A stretch of DNA of 64,000 nucleotides from Salinicola avicenniae (lineage in GTDB: Bacteria > Pseudomonadota > Gammaproteobacteria > Pseudomonadales > Halomonadaceae): the NCBI RefSeq assembly GCF_023736115.1, contig NZ_JAKQZC010000004.1:310001-374000 (forward strand), given 5' to 3'. The number at the start of each line of letters is the position of its first letter. Within the stretch, counting starts at the first letter, position 1. Both the position numbers and the translations under genes were made by a program. A model generated the notes under the pieces. It was not told where the DNA came from and made no database searches. It saw nothing but the letters and a program-made list of their open reading frames with translations. This document shows, piece by piece, positions 52,206-61,443 of this stretch.

Positions 52206-54803
52206 ATGACGGACAACAAGACTTCTGGCCCCGATCAGGCCGTGCTGGATGAACTCGCTGCCGCCGATACCGGTGGGCGCAAGCTGAGCGGGTTTCCCAA
52301 CCGACTGCTGCTGAGCGTCGCGGCGCTCTGGTCGCTGTTCCAGCTCTGGATTGCCTCGCCGCTGCCGTTCGTGTTCGGCTTCGGTGTCTTCAGCGCCACC
52401 GAGGCGCGCTCCATTCATCTCTCCTTCGCCGTGTTCCTGGCCTTCATGGCCTATCCGGCGCTCAAGCGCTCGCCGCGCGAGCGCATGCCGATCCAGGACT
52501 GGGTGATGGCGCTCGTGGCGGCGTTCTGCGCCTCCTATCTCTACGTTTTCTACGATCAGCTCGCCAGTCGTCCCGGTGCGCCGATCCTGCAGGATGTCAT
52601 CGTCGGTATCGTCGGCATCGTGCTGCTGCTCGAGGCGTGTCGCCGTTCGCTCGGCCCGCCGCTGACGATCATCGCGCTACTCTTTCTGATCTATTCGCTG
52701 GCCGGCCCCTACATGCCGGGCTTTCTGGCGCATCGCGGCGTCAGTCTCTCCGGTCTGGTCAACCACCAGTGGCTGACCACACAGGGCGTCTTCGGCATCG
52801 CGCTCGGCGTGTCGACCAGCTTCGTGTTCCTGTTTGTGCTGTTCGGCGCACTGCTCGACAAGGCCGGCGCCGGCAACTATTTCATCAAGGTTGCCTTCTC
52901 GCTGCTCGGCCACTATCGCGGCGGCCCGGCCAAGGCGGCGGTGGTCTCCTCAGGGCTGACCGGTCTGATCTCCGGCTCTTCGATCGCCAATACCGTGACC
53001 ACCGGTACCTTCACCATTCCGATGATGAAACGCGTCGGCTTCAGCGCGACCAAGGCGGGGGCGGTCGAGGTTTCCTCGTCGGTCAACGGGCAGATCATGC
53101 CGCCGGTCATGGGCGCGGCGGCCTTCCTGATGGTCGAATATGTCGGGATTCCCTATATCGAGGTGATCAAGCACGCCTTCCTGCCGGCAGTGATCTCCTA
53201 CATCGCACTGCTTTATATCGTCCATCTCGAAGCCATGAAGGCGGGCATGCGCGGGCTGCCCAGCGGTAACCCCCAGCGTCCCTGGCTCAACAAGATCATC
53301 GGCTTCCTGACCGGGCTGGTCGGTATCATGGCGCTGGCGCTGGTCGTCTATTACGGCATCGGCTGGCTCAAGCCGGTGCTCGGCGAGGCTGCCCCCTGGG
53401 TGATCGGTGGCGGTGTGGCGCTTGTCTATGTCGGGCTTCTGAAGCTGGGTGCCAACTACCCGGAGCTTGAGGTCGACGACCCTAACCAGGAGGTCACCAA
53501 GCTGCCGCGAACCAAGCCCACCGTGCTGGTTGGGCTGCACTATATCCTGCCGGTCGTGGTGCTGGTCTGGTGTCTGATGGTGGAGCGTCTCTCGCCCGGG
53601 CTGTCGGCCTTCTGGGCCACCGCTTTCATGATCCTGATCATTCTCACCCAGCGGCCGATCGATGCTTACTTCCGCGGCAAGAGCGATTTCGTGGCGGACG
53701 CCCGCCGAGGTGCCATCGATCTGTGGGAAGGGTTGATCGACGGAGCGCGCAACATGATCGGTATCGGCATCGCCACGGCGACGGCGGGTATCATCGTCGG
53801 CGCCGTGGCGCAGACCGGGGTCGGTCTGGTGCTGGCGGATCTGGTCGAAGTGCTGTCGATGGGCAACCTGCTGCTGATGCTGTTGCTGACCGGCATCCTG
53901 AGTCTGATTCTGGGCATGGGGCTGCCGACCACGGCCAACTACATCGTGGTGTCCGCGCTGCTGGCGCCAGTCATCGTCCAGCTGGGCGAGCAGAACGGGC
54001 TGATCGTGCCGCTGATCGCGGTGCATCTGTTCGTGTTCTACTTCGGCATCATGGCGGATGTCACGCCACCGGTCGGGCTGGCCTCGTTCGCGGCGGCAGC
54101 GATCTCCGGCGCCGATCCGATCCGGACCGGTTTCCAGGCGTTCTACTACAGCCTGCGGACCGCGGCCCTGCCGTTCCTGTTCATCTTCAACACCGACCTG
54201 CTGCTGATCGACGTCGATCTCTGGCACGGCATCCTGATCTTCATCGTGGCGACCTTTGCCATGCTGATCTTCGCCGCCGCCACCCAAGGCTTCATGCTGG
54301 TGCGCAGCCGATGGTACGAAAGCCTGCTGCTGCTGCTGGTCGCGTTCACGCTGTTCCGTCCGGGTTTCTGGATGGATATGGTTGACGCGCCTTACGAGAC
54401 GATGCCAGCGACGCAGTTCGAGCAGGCGCTGGGCGAACTCGATCCGGACGATCATCTGATGGTGCGAATCGATGGGCTCGATGCCTATGGCGCGCCGACC
54501 AGCTTTGTCATGCAGGTGCCGGCCACCGAAGGCGAGACCGGCAGCGAACGCATGGCGAGCCTGGGGCTGCATCTGATGCAGGAGGATGGCCAGGTGCTGG
54601 TCGATATGACCGACTTCGGCAGCCAGGCGGAGAAACTGGGCTTCGATTTCGACCAGCAGATCGTCGAGGTGCGCGTGCCGCGTGATCAACTGCCGAAGGA
54701 GTTGATGTGGATCCCGGCGCTTCTGCTCTTCGGCCTGATCGTCTTGCTGCAGCGACGACGACGCGAACCCGGACTCGCAGAAGGCACCACCGCCGCGTCT
54801 TGA
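52206..54803 (+). CDS. Fused TRAP transporter permease with DUF3394 C terminus
   Basis: An 865-residue inner-membrane protein joining the small (4-helix) and large (12-helix) TRAP subunits, as is usual for TAXI systems. Landmarks: SSGLTGLISGSSIANTVTTGTFTIPMMKR and SLILGMGLPTTANYIV. The last roughly 170 residues, after the transport core, form a DUF3394-type periplasmic domain closed by one more helix (LMWIPALLLFGLIVLLQ). ATG 52206 follows AGGAT. It works with the TAXI receptor in Na+- or proton-driven uptake. Confidence 0.92.
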   Translation: MTDNKTSGPDQAVLDELAAADTGGRKLSGFPNRLLLSVAALWSLFQLWIASPLPFVFGFGVFSATEARSIHLSFAVFLAFMAYPALKRSPRERMPIQDWVMALVAAFCASYLYVFYDQLASRPGAPILQDVIVGIVGIVLLLEACRRSLGPPLTIIALLFLIYSLAGPYMPGFLAHRGVSLSGLVNHQWLTTQGVFGIALGVSTSFVFLFVLFGALLDKAGAGNYFIKVAFSLLGHYRGGPAKAAVVSSGLTGLISGSSIANTVTTGTFTIPMMKRVGFSATKAGAVEVSSSVNGQIMPPVMGAAAFLMVEYVGIPYIEVIKHAFLPAVISYIALLYIVHLEAMKAGMRGLPSGNPQRPWLNKIIGFLTGLVGIMALALVVYYGIGWLKPVLGEAAPWVIGGGVALVYVGLLKLGANYPELEVDDPNQEVTKLPRTKPTVLVGLHYILPVVVLVWCLMVERLSPGLSAFWATAFMILIILTQRPIDAYFRGKSDFVADARRGAIDLWEGLIDGARNMIGIGIATATAGIIVGAVAQTGVGLVLADLVEVLSMGNLLLMLLLTGILSLILGMGLPTTANYIVVSALLAPVIVQLGEQNGLIVPLIAVHLFVFYFGIMADVTPPVGLASFAAAAISGADPIRTGFQAFYYSLRTAALPFLFIFNTDLLLIDVDLWHGILIFIVATFAMLIFAAATQGFMLVRSRWYESLLLLLVAFTLFRPGFWMDMVDAPYETMPATQFEQALGELDPDDHLMVRIDGLDAYGAPTSFVMQVPATEGETGSERMASLGLHLMQEDGQVLVDMTDFGSQAEKLGFDFDQQIVEVRVPRDQLPKELMWIPALLLFGLIVLLQRRRREPGLAEGTTAAS

Positions 54804-55159
54804 ATCGAACGGTCGGCCTCCGGCTGGCCTCTCGTTTCGACAACCGACGGCCGTCAGCGATGACGGCCGTTTCTTTTGGCCACTCGCCTCCGATGGGCGT
54901 CGAGAGAGAGGCGACTCAGGGCGATTCCCGGTCGCGCGGCCGACGATCATTCCCCCTACAGCGTCCTGCTCCGCGTCGGCGAGCACGCCAGACATGACGC
55001 CGCCCGCCGCCATCGCTTACTCTCTGTCAGGTCACCGCGGCGTCGACTGGCTTACCTTCGAGCGCCGCGTGCCCGTCCGCAACTCGCCCAGCGGCTGTGT
55101 GATCGCCACGTGCTTGCCGGCGACAGGCGCCGCTATCGCCCTCGGTTACAGGAATCGGC
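54804..55159. other. Intergenic region TRAP permease / MOSC gene
   Basis: Begins with a strong terminator (54847-54877). The rest shows no gene or recognisable site; open frames here have no family features. Confidence 0.5.
54847..54877 (+). terminator. Rho-independent terminator of TRAP operon
   Basis: Perfect 10-bp stem ACGGCCGTCA / TGACGGCCGT, loop GCGA, followed by TTCTTTT, 44 bp after the permease stop. Confidence 0.9.
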
Positions 55160-55948
55160 ATGCCTCGACTGTCTTCTCTTCATCGCTATCCCATCAAGTC
55201 CACCGCCGGCGAGTCACTCACGCAGGCCGAGGTTGCCGAAGAGGGGCTGGTCGGCGACCGCCGCTTCATGGTGGTCAAGCCGGACGGCACTTTTCTGACG
55301 GCCCGAACGCATTCCCAGCTGCAGCGGGTTCGGGCCATTTTCGATGGCACGCGTCTCACGCTCACACACGACGCTTTGCCGCCGCTCGACGTCGATCGTG
55401 CCGAATTCAGCGGCGTCCCCCTGAAGACCGAAGTCTGGGGCGATGCCTTTACCGCGACGCTTGTGCACGCTTCGCTGGACGACTGGTTCTCGCAGGTGGC
55501 GGGGGAACCCGCGCGACTGCTCTGGGTCGGCGAGCGATCGCCGCGCTACCGCGACAACCTCGGGGTGCGTGTCAGTTTTGCCGATGGCTATCCGCTGCTG
55601 CTGATCTCCCAAGCATCGCTGGAGGATCTCAATGCGCGTACCGACGGCAGCCACGTGATGGCGCAGTTTCGCCCCAATTTGGTTGTCGACGGCACCCTGC
55701 CGTATGCCGAGGATACCTGGCAGCGTATCCGGATCGGAGAGGTGACCTTTCGCGTCGATGCTCCCTGCGCGCGCTGTGCGATGGTCACGGTCGATCCTGC
55801 CAGCGGCGAACGCCGCACCGACAAGGAGCCGCTCAAGACGCTGGCCGGCTATCGACGCGGTGAGCGCGGGAAGGTCTACTTCGGCCAGAATCTGGTGGCT
55901 GAGAATACCGGCTGGATTCGGGTCGACGATCCGCTGGTGATTATCTAA
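55160..55948 (+). CDS. MOSC-domain protein (YcbX-like N-terminal + MOSC)
   Basis: A 262-residue MOSC protein. The MOSC_N beta-barrel comes first (LHRYPIKSTAGESLTQAEVAEEGLVGDRRFMVV), then the MOSC domain with the PLP-lyase-like Cys motif APCARCAMVTVDP and FGQNLVAENTGWIRVDD. Relatives (YcbX, mARC) use molybdenum cofactor to reduce N-hydroxylated compounds. YcbX of E. coli carries an additional C-terminal 2Fe-2S ferredoxin domain; this protein lacks it. ATG 55160 follows AGGAAT. Confidence 0.88.
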   Translation: MPRLSSLHRYPIKSTAGESLTQAEVAEEGLVGDRRFMVVKPDGTFLTARTHSQLQRVRAIFDGTRLTLTHDALPPLDVDRAEFSGVPLKTEVWGDAFTATLVHASLDDWFSQVAGEPARLLWVGERSPRYRDNLGVRVSFADGYPLLLISQASLEDLNARTDGSHVMAQFRPNLVVDGTLPYAEDTWQRIRIGEVTFRVDAPCARCAMVTVDPASGERRTDKEPLKTLAGYRRGERGKVYFGQNLVAENTGWIRVDDPLVII

Positions 55949-55993
55949 CCCCCTTCTGTTATCGACTTCTCGACCCGTCAACATGAATCGTCA

Positions 55994-56021
55994 ATGAACG
56001 TTACCAGCGAATAATGTTCAT
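55994..56021. promoter_or_regulatory. Inverted repeat ATGAACGTT-N10-AATGTTCAT
   Basis: Arms of 9 bp with one mismatch, in the AT-rich region after the MOSC gene. The size and form fit a dimeric regulator site; the binding protein is unknown. It might equally be part of the MOSC transcript end, but no U-tract follows. Confidence 0.35.
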
Positions 56022-56211
56022 TCACACTGGATTCCAGAAAGGGTTTTACTCATTCATGTTGGCGTCAGGTTATCCTCTTCTCTGTTACATTAAATTTTAT
56101 TGAATTAACGATGTTTTTGGCGTTTCAGCCAAGCGGTTAACAAGGCTTTCATATGTCATTCATGCGCGAGTCCGGCTCGGCGTATTCGCTCTCATATAAC
56201 GGCCATTCGAG

Positions 56212-56243
56212 GCGCTTTTCCAGCGCTTTTCCAGCGCTTTTCA
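56212..56243. repeat. 11-bp tandem repeat, 3 copies (GCGCTTTTCCA)
   Basis: GCGCTTTTCCA at 56212-56222 and 56223-56233, then a copy missing one C (GCGCTTTTCA, 56234-56243). Lies about 300 bp upstream of the carbonic anhydrase gene. Confidence 0.85.
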
Positions 56244-56544
56244 CGGTTTTACAGCGCGATAGCTTGACTCGCCCTTAGCCGGGGGCCTATCGCATGACAG
56301 TTATAGGTCAACATACAATCACGTTCGCTTACAAAATTTGCTGTTAGCAAATCGGTTTTTCCTTGTTCGCTTTTCCACTTCCCTTTACGACTTTAATCGA
56401 AGCCTGAACCGCCGCGACACGAACAGGAACGTTACGAATCCGGCAGGGGTTATCGAGTCGCCGATGTCAGGCATTCATTGCGTTGCCGCGGCATTGGCCA
56501 ATCGCGACATTCTCATTCGATAAAGCATAAAGGGAGTGCTGGAC

Positions 56545-57216
56545 ATGCAATTCTTCGATCGCTTGATGCTCGAAAATCGAGCCTGGGCCGATGAGATGGA
56601 GGCCGCCGACCCCGGCATCTTCGAGAGATTGCACGAAGGGCAGGCGCCATCGGCACTGTGGATCGGCTGCTGCGACAGCCGTGTACCGGCCGAGCAGATC
56701 TGCAACGTCAAACCGGGTGAACTGTTCATCCATCGCAATATCGCCAACCTCGTCCACGAGACCGACGACAACGCCGTCAGCGTGCTCGAATACGCTCTCA
56801 ACGCGCTGAAGGTCGATCACATCATTGTCTGCGGACATCGCGGTTGTGGGGGGATACAGGCCGCGGTAAGCGGCGGCGAGGCATTGGCGGCGCTGCCGAG
56901 CGTCGAGCGCCATCTGGCCCCGGTCAAGCAGCTGGTGGTCGAGCGTAGCAAGGAACTTGAGTCGTTTTCCCGGCTCGGCGACAAGGTCGACCACGTGGTC
57001 GAGCTCAATGTGACCGCGCAGGTCGAGAGGCTGGCGCGCATGCCGCTGGTGCAGGAGGCATGGGCCGCGCGCCGTCGCCCGACGCTGCGTGGCTGGGTCT
57101 ACGATCTCGCGAGTGGTCGGCTCGAGGAGGTCTGTCGGCGGCAGATCGACGAGACGAGTCAGCGTGCCGACGCGGGCGCAGACGACAGCCAATGGCGGCA
57201 GGCCGTGGCCGGCTGA
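56545..57216 (+). CDS. can: Beta-class carbonic anhydrase
   Basis: A 223-residue zinc enzyme interconverting CO2 and bicarbonate in the cytoplasm. Zinc ligands and the catalytic Asp-Arg dyad are C42, D44, R46, H98 and C101 (CCDSRVPAEQ, CGHRGCGG). These are the same numbers as in E. coli Can, which also supports ATG 56545. AGGGAG lies 8 bases upstream. The following SulP gene is 42 bp away on the same strand, so the two probably form an inorganic-carbon uptake pair. Confidence 0.95.
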   Translation: MQFFDRLMLENRAWADEMEAADPGIFERLHEGQAPSALWIGCCDSRVPAEQICNVKPGELFIHRNIANLVHETDDNAVSVLEYALNALKVDHIIVCGHRGCGGIQAAVSGGEALAALPSVERHLAPVKQLVVERSKELESFSRLGDKVDHVVELNVTAQVERLARMPLVQEAWAARRRPTLRGWVYDLASGRLEEVCRRQIDETSQRADAGADDSQWRQAVAG

Positions 57217-57258
57217 CGAGCGTTACCGCCCGAGACTCATGGATTCGAGGACACGACA

Positions 57259-58827
57259 ATGACGACATCGACACACGACAACGGTACGACGCTTTCCCTA
57301 AGACACCTGCCGCGGGATCTTCCCGCTGGCATCGTCGTTTTCCTGGTCGCCATTCCGCTTTGCCTGGGCATCGCATTGGCCTCGGGGGCGCCGCCCATCG
57401 CTGGCCTGGTGGCGGGCATGGTCGGGGGGCTCATCGTGACAGTGTTCAGCGGTTCGGCGCTCTCCGTCAGCGGCCCGGCAGCGGGCTTGACCGTGATTGT
57501 GCTTGAGGCGATCGCCGATCTTGGCAGCTTCGCCGCCTTTCTGGTAGCGGTGATCCTGGCGGGCTGTCTGCAGCTGCTGATGGGGATCTTCAAGCTAGGC
57601 CGCATCGGTGCCTTTGTGCCGACGTCGGTCATCAAGGGCATGCTGGCAGGGATCGGTTTGATTCTGGTGTTGGGACAGTTCCCGATGGCCCTGGGGCATC
57701 CCCTGAACGACATGCCGGCCATCACCGAGCCGGCGGCGCTTTTCAGCGGCGTTTCGCCGCTGGCGATCGGTATCGCGCTGTTCAGCCTGGCGCTGCTGGT
57801 ACTGTGGGAGCGTCCAGCGATCAAGCAGCATCGTGTGCTGTCGCTGGTTCCCGGGCCGCTGCTGGTCGTGCTCGGCAGTATCGCCATCGATCGTCTTGTC
57901 GGCGGTGCCTTGCCAGCGTTGGCCCTGGGTGCAGAGCACCATGTGCAGCTTGGCGGTCTGGCCGGCCCCGGCGACCTGGTCGCGCAACTGACGCATCCCG
58001 ACTGGGCGATTCTCGCCAACCCGGCGGTCTATACCGTCGCGTTGACCATCGCGATCATCGCCAGCCTGGAGACGCTCCTGAGCCTCGAGGCGATCGACAA
58101 GCTCGATCCGCTCAAGCGGCATTCTCCGCCGCATCGTGAGCTCAAGGCGCAGGGAATCGGCAACATGGTCTGCGGATTGGTCGGCGCGCTGCCGGTGACC
58201 GCCGTCATCGTACGCAGCTCGGCGAATGCCGGCGCCGGTGGCCGGACGCGACTCTCGAGCATGATCCACGGCGGGCTTCTGCTGGTCAGCGTGGCGTTTC
58301 TGGCCATGTGGCTGGAGCTGATTCCGTTGGCGACGCTGGCGGCGATTCTACTGCATACCGGCTACAAACTCGCGCGGCCGGCGCTCTTCGTATCGCAGTA
58401 TCGTGAAGGCAGACGACGCTTCGTGCCCTTTACCGTCACCGTGGTGACGATTCTGGCGACGGATCTGCTGATGGGTGTGCTGGTCGGGCTGGTTTGCAGC
58501 CTCTATTTCCTGCTCAAGTCCGGCTATCGCTCGGCGATTGCCTGTACGCGACGCGGCGATCACGTGCTGCTCAAGTTCCAGCAGGATGTCTCGTTCCTGA
58601 ATCGCGAGGAGATGCGCCAGTGTCTCGACACGGTGCCGGACGGCGGTGAGTTGATTCTCGATGCCAGAGGTGCCAACTACGTCGACCCCGACATCCGTGA
58701 GGATATCCAGGCGTTTATCGCGCAGGCGCCCGAGCGAGACATCGTCGTGGAGTTGCGCGACATGGAGGGCCGCTCCGGCACCTATGGGCCGGAGGCGCCC
58801 GCCGACGGGATGGCGCGCGCCGTCTGA
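57259..58827 (+). CDS. SulP-family anion transporter, probable bicarbonate
   Basis: A 522-residue SLC26/SulP protein: core of about 12-14 helices (start LPAGIVVFLVAIPLCLGIALASGAPP; VSGPAAGLTVIVL), then a C-terminal STAS-like cytoplasmic domain (VLLKFQQDVSFLNREEMRQ ... ELILDARGANYVDPDIREDIQ). SulP members carry sulfate, bicarbonate, dicarboxylates or others; coupling to carbonic anhydrase argues for bicarbonate or CO2-linked transport, as in known CA-SulP gene pairs and fusions. The substrate is inferred from context only. Confidence 0.85.
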   Translation: MTTSTHDNGTTLSLRHLPRDLPAGIVVFLVAIPLCLGIALASGAPPIAGLVAGMVGGLIVTVFSGSALSVSGPAAGLTVIVLEAIADLGSFAAFLVAVILAGCLQLLMGIFKLGRIGAFVPTSVIKGMLAGIGLILVLGQFPMALGHPLNDMPAITEPAALFSGVSPLAIGIALFSLALLVLWERPAIKQHRVLSLVPGPLLVVLGSIAIDRLVGGALPALALGAEHHVQLGGLAGPGDLVAQLTHPDWAILANPAVYTVALTIAIIASLETLLSLEAIDKLDPLKRHSPPHRELKAQGIGNMVCGLVGALPVTAVIVRSSANAGAGGRTRLSSMIHGGLLLVSVAFLAMWLELIPLATLAAILLHTGYKLARPALFVSQYREGRRRFVPFTVTVVTILATDLLMGVLVGLVCSLYFLLKSGYRSAIACTRRGDHVLLKFQQDVSFLNREEMRQCLDTVPDGGELILDARGANYVDPDIREDIQAFIAQAPERDIVVELRDMEGRSGTYGPEAPADGMARAV

Positions 58828-58886
58828 AGCGCATGACCGCAACACCGTTCTTCTGGGCCGCCGTCGCTGATTTTGGCGGCGTGGCC

Positions 58887-58910
58887 TGACTCCTCGCCTG
58901 ATTCCTCGCC
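58887..58910. repeat. 12-bp tandem duplication
   Basis: TGACTCCTCGCC (58887-58898) directly followed by TGATTCCTCGCC (58899-58910), one mismatch, between the SulP stop and its terminator. Confidence 0.75.
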
Positions 58911-58912
58911 AC

Positions 58913-58947
58913 GGCCACCGCCCGCTTTCCCGGACGGTGGCCTTTCT
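58913..58947 (+). terminator. Terminator of carbonic anhydrase-SulP operon
   Basis: Outer stem GGCCACCG / CGGTGGCC with an inner CCG/CGG pair and a T-rich loop, followed by TTTCT. It touches the 3' end of the convergent GNAT gene. Confidence 0.7.
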
Positions 58948-59395
58948 AGGTCAGCATTTTCCGCAGGTAGACCCGATCAAGGCCGCGCTCCCGGGCGTGG
59001 TGCGTCTCGACGTAGCCATAGTGGCGGTAGATCGCACGATTCTCGTGCATCTGCTCTTGGGTATAGAGCGTGATGCTGCCCAAACCGAGTTCGCGCGCAC
59101 GCTGCTCGGCGAGCTGCATCAGCCGTCGCCCGATGCCGCGGCCCTGGTGGCCGGGGGCGACGGCGACGTTATCCAGCAGCAGCGTGTCGTCGTGCGGGAT
59201 CAGCACCAGCAGGCCACCGATAGCTTCGTCGTCCAGCAGCAGGGTGACGTAGCCCGCGGCGATATAGGCTGCATAGTCGTCGCGCATCGGCCCGGGCACG
59301 GTGCCGATGCGCTCGACGTAGTGGCCGTAGGCGGCGTTGACCAGTGCTTCGACCCGGGGACGGTCGGCGGCTGTCGCGAGACGCAAGGTGATCAT
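58946..59395 (-). CDS. GNAT-family N-acetyltransferase
   Basis: A 149-residue GNAT. Motif A is VAVAPGHQGRGIGRRLMQLAE (Q/RxxGxG loop) after the strand TLLLDN, and motif B is ENRAIYRHYGYVE. Substrate unknown. ATG 59395 overlaps the stop of the PhoD-like gene as ATGA, so translation is coupled. The frame continues upstream as a long open stretch inside the phosphatase gene, but this has no family features. Confidence 0.85.
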   Translation of the reverse strand: MITLRLATAADRPRVEALVNAAYGHYVERIGTVPGPMRDDYAAYIAAGYVTLLLDDEAIGGLLVLIPHDDTLLLDNVAVAPGHQGRGIGRRLMQLAEQRARELGLGSITLYTQEQMHENRAIYRHYGYVETHHARERGLDRVYLRKMLT

Positions 59396-61359
59396 GTCGG
59401 CTCCGGTGCGAAGGGGGTATCGGTGTCGTCGGCACCCAGCTGCACGATCTCGTCGGGCGAGCCTTCCGGCGTCAGCCGGACATGGCCGATCCCGGCGCGG
59501 TTCCACAGCCGTTCGCCGTGGGCGGCCCGTTCGGGACGAAACGGCTCGATCAGCATGCGTCGACGCTTGGTCAACACATTGAGTGGCGACCAAGGGGCGT
59601 AGAGCCAGCGGTTGAGACGGTCGAACACGTCGAGCAGGGTATCGGGGAAGGTATTTTTCAGGCCGCTGCTGGTGACCTGCCACATTCTGGGGGCGTGCTG
59701 GCGCTGACGAATCGTGATGGCATAGACAAACGAATAGTGCACGTCGCCGGAGAGGATGACGTATCGCTGCGGCGTGCGGCTGTGGCGCAGGATGTTGAGC
59801 ATGGTGCGTGCGGCGCCGGGATGCGCCATCCAGTTCTCGGCATCCACCATCAGCGGTTTGCCGAACCAGGTGAAGAGGCGCTGGATGCCTTCGATCAGCT
59901 TGACGCCGAAGATCGGCGCCGGCGAAACGATGACGACCGACGACTGCCCGAGCAGGTCCTGCTGGAACTCGCTCAGCGCCTCCCAGTCCATCAGGCCGGA
60001 GGGGCGGTGCGGGTGACGTTCGCTGCGCCAGCGGCGGGTGCGGGTATCGAGCACCACCAACCGGGGCTCGACGTCGAGCGTGTATCCCCAGCCGGTAAAA
60101 CGCAGCAGGTCGGTGATTAGCCGATCCTGCGCCTCGCCGTCGAGGTTGCCCTCGGGGCTGCCGGTCGCCAGCCAGCGCTGGCAGTGCGCGAGCGGTTCGC
60201 GCAGCCCGTCGGGGTCGTTGCCCCAGCCCTGGCACAGCAGATAGGCGATCAGTGCATTGCCCACGATCCGGCGCGAGAACGGGTGACCGTAGACCGCGTG
60301 CTCCCAGGCGGCGGTCAGGTTCCAGTCATCGGTAATGTCGTGATCGTCGAAGATCATCAGCGTCGGCAGGTGGGCAAGCAGGCGGGCAACCTGGGGTAGT
60401 CCGGCGACGAAGGCATCGATGTGCTGCTGCTCCGCGTGGTAGCGCGCTTGCTCGTCCGCTTCGAGCGTCGGCGGCTCGACTGCGATCAGCGACCACGGGG
60501 TCGGCGACCAGACCAGCAGATACATCGCCATCACCTCGGCGCAGGTGATCAGGTGGTTATCGGCACTGGCGGTGGTGAAGATGGGTTTGCGCACCCCGCC
60601 GAAGAACTTGTCGCGTAGCGCCTCGGTGGATTCGACCGCAGGCAGCAGTTCGTCGCGGTGATAGTAGGTCTCGTCGCGGGCATAGAGTTCGCGACCGGAG
60701 GCGATCTCGGTCCCTTCGAGACTCTCGTCGTAAAGTCCGAGACGGGCAATCAGCGCATGAATCGCCCTGAGCATGGGGCCGGCGACATCGTCGGCGTAGA
60801 TCTGGTCGCCGGTCAACAGCAGGGCGGCCGGTCGCTGTGTGGCCTCAGCCTGTCGCTCGGCAAGCCAGCGATCGGCGCGCACGAGCCCGTCCGGTGCCGG
60901 GCAGTGCGGCTTGCGGCAAGACCCATGGAGCAGGTCGTCGTGACGCGCGCGCAACACGAAGTTGGGCAGCGTCTCAGCGGTGTAACAGAGCCCCGGCCCC
61001 CAGTCGCGCATCGAGCGCCATTCCGCGGCGTTTCCCTGCTGGGCGGTGTCTCCCTGCTGGGTGGCCGAGTCGCGATCAACCGCCTCCCTGATCGCCAGGT
61101 CGTAGTGAATCCGACGGTCCTGCGGCAGCGCCTCCGCCAGCGTCAGATCGATCAGGTGAAGCCAGGCCCGTTCACCGATGCGCAGGCGGGTCGTCGCCTC
61201 CTCGAGCCCATGTGTCGTCGAGCTATCGGCCGTGAGCGTCAGCTGCAGGGCGAGCGGGCGACTGGTGACCAGCCACAGCACCAGACGACGCGGTGTGGCA
61301 CGACGCAGGATCGGGCCGGCGATAACGGCGGGTAGGTCGGCGAGACGGGAATCATCCAT
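59392..61359 (-). CDS. PhoD-like metallophosphatase family protein
   Basis: A 655-residue protein of the alkaline phosphatase D (PhoD-like) superfamily. Metal-site motifs in order: LLTGDQIYADDV, MIFDDHDITDDWN and ILSGDVHYSF. A roughly 130-residue N-terminal domain precedes them. No Tat or Sec signal is seen, unlike secreted PhoD, so it is probably cytoplasmic; the substrate may not be a simple phosphate ester. Residues near 110-120 carry a duplicated QQGDTA/QQGNAA from an 18-bp repeat (61033-61066). The start is ATG 61359; TTG 61386 is an alternative. Coupled to the GNAT gene downstream. Confidence 0.78.
   Translation of the reverse strand: MDDSRLADLPAVIAGPILRRATPRRLVLWLVTSRPLALQLTLTADSSTTHGLEEATTRLRIGERAWLHLIDLTLAEALPQDRRIHYDLAIREAVDRDSATQQGDTAQQGNAAEWRSMRDWGPGLCYTAETLPNFVLRARHDDLLHGSCRKPHCPAPDGLVRADRWLAERQAEATQRPAALLLTGDQIYADDVAGPMLRAIHALIARLGLYDESLEGTEIASGRELYARDETYYHRDELLPAVESTEALRDKFFGGVRKPIFTTASADNHLITCAEVMAMYLLVWSPTPWSLIAVEPPTLEADEQARYHAEQQHIDAFVAGLPQVARLLAHLPTLMIFDDHDITDDWNLTAAWEHAVYGHPFSRRIVGNALIAYLLCQGWGNDPDGLREPLAHCQRWLATGSPEGNLDGEAQDRLITDLLRFTGWGYTLDVEPRLVVLDTRTRRWRSERHPHRPSGLMDWEALSEFQQDLLGQSSVVIVSPAPIFGVKLIEGIQRLFTWFGKPLMVDAENWMAHPGAARTMLNILRHSRTPQRYVILSGDVHYSFVYAITIRQRQHAPRMWQVTSSGLKNTFPDTLLDVFDRLNRWLYAPWSPLNVLTKRRRMLIEPFRPERAAHGERLWNRAGIGHVRLTPEGSPDEIVQLGADDTDTPFAPEPT
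61033..61066. repeat. 18-bp in-frame duplication in PhoD-like gene
   Basis: TCCCTGCTGGGCGGTG (61033-61048) recurs as TCCCTGCTGGGTGGCC (61051-61066), 18 bp apart, giving QQGDTA-QQGNAA in the protein on the minus strand. Confidence 0.75.
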
Positions 61360-61443
61360 GCAGCGGTCGCGGTGGGCTCCGGGCAACGAATCAAGAGGTT
61401 CCGGTCAGCATACGTGAGCCGGTGGTTGCCGGCCACGGCGGCG

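Larger units (their letters stand above)
55949..56544. other. Long AT-rich leader before carbonic anhydrase gene
   Basis: 596 bp with no supported gene and clearly lower GC than its surroundings. It has an inverted repeat ATGAACGTT-N10-AATGTTCAT (55994-56021, one mismatch), a wide 10-bp inverted repeat CAACATGAAT / ATTCATGTTG (55979-55988, 56052-56061), an 11-bp tandem repeat (56212-56243), and AT-rich stretches at 56085-56130 and 56325-56345 suitable as promoters. A small RNA cannot be ruled out. Confidence 0.45.

Noticed and set aside
52950-55013. 687-codon minus-strand frame over the TRAP permease gene
   Set aside because: Extremely His/Gln/Arg/Asp-rich and lacking motifs, while the plus strand has the complete TRAP core.
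58946-60235. Fusion of the GNAT domain to a long N-terminal extension
   Set aside because: The extension (59396-60235) is an Arg-rich shadow of the PhoD-like gene in another frame; ATG 59395 with ATGA overlap gives a normal GNAT.
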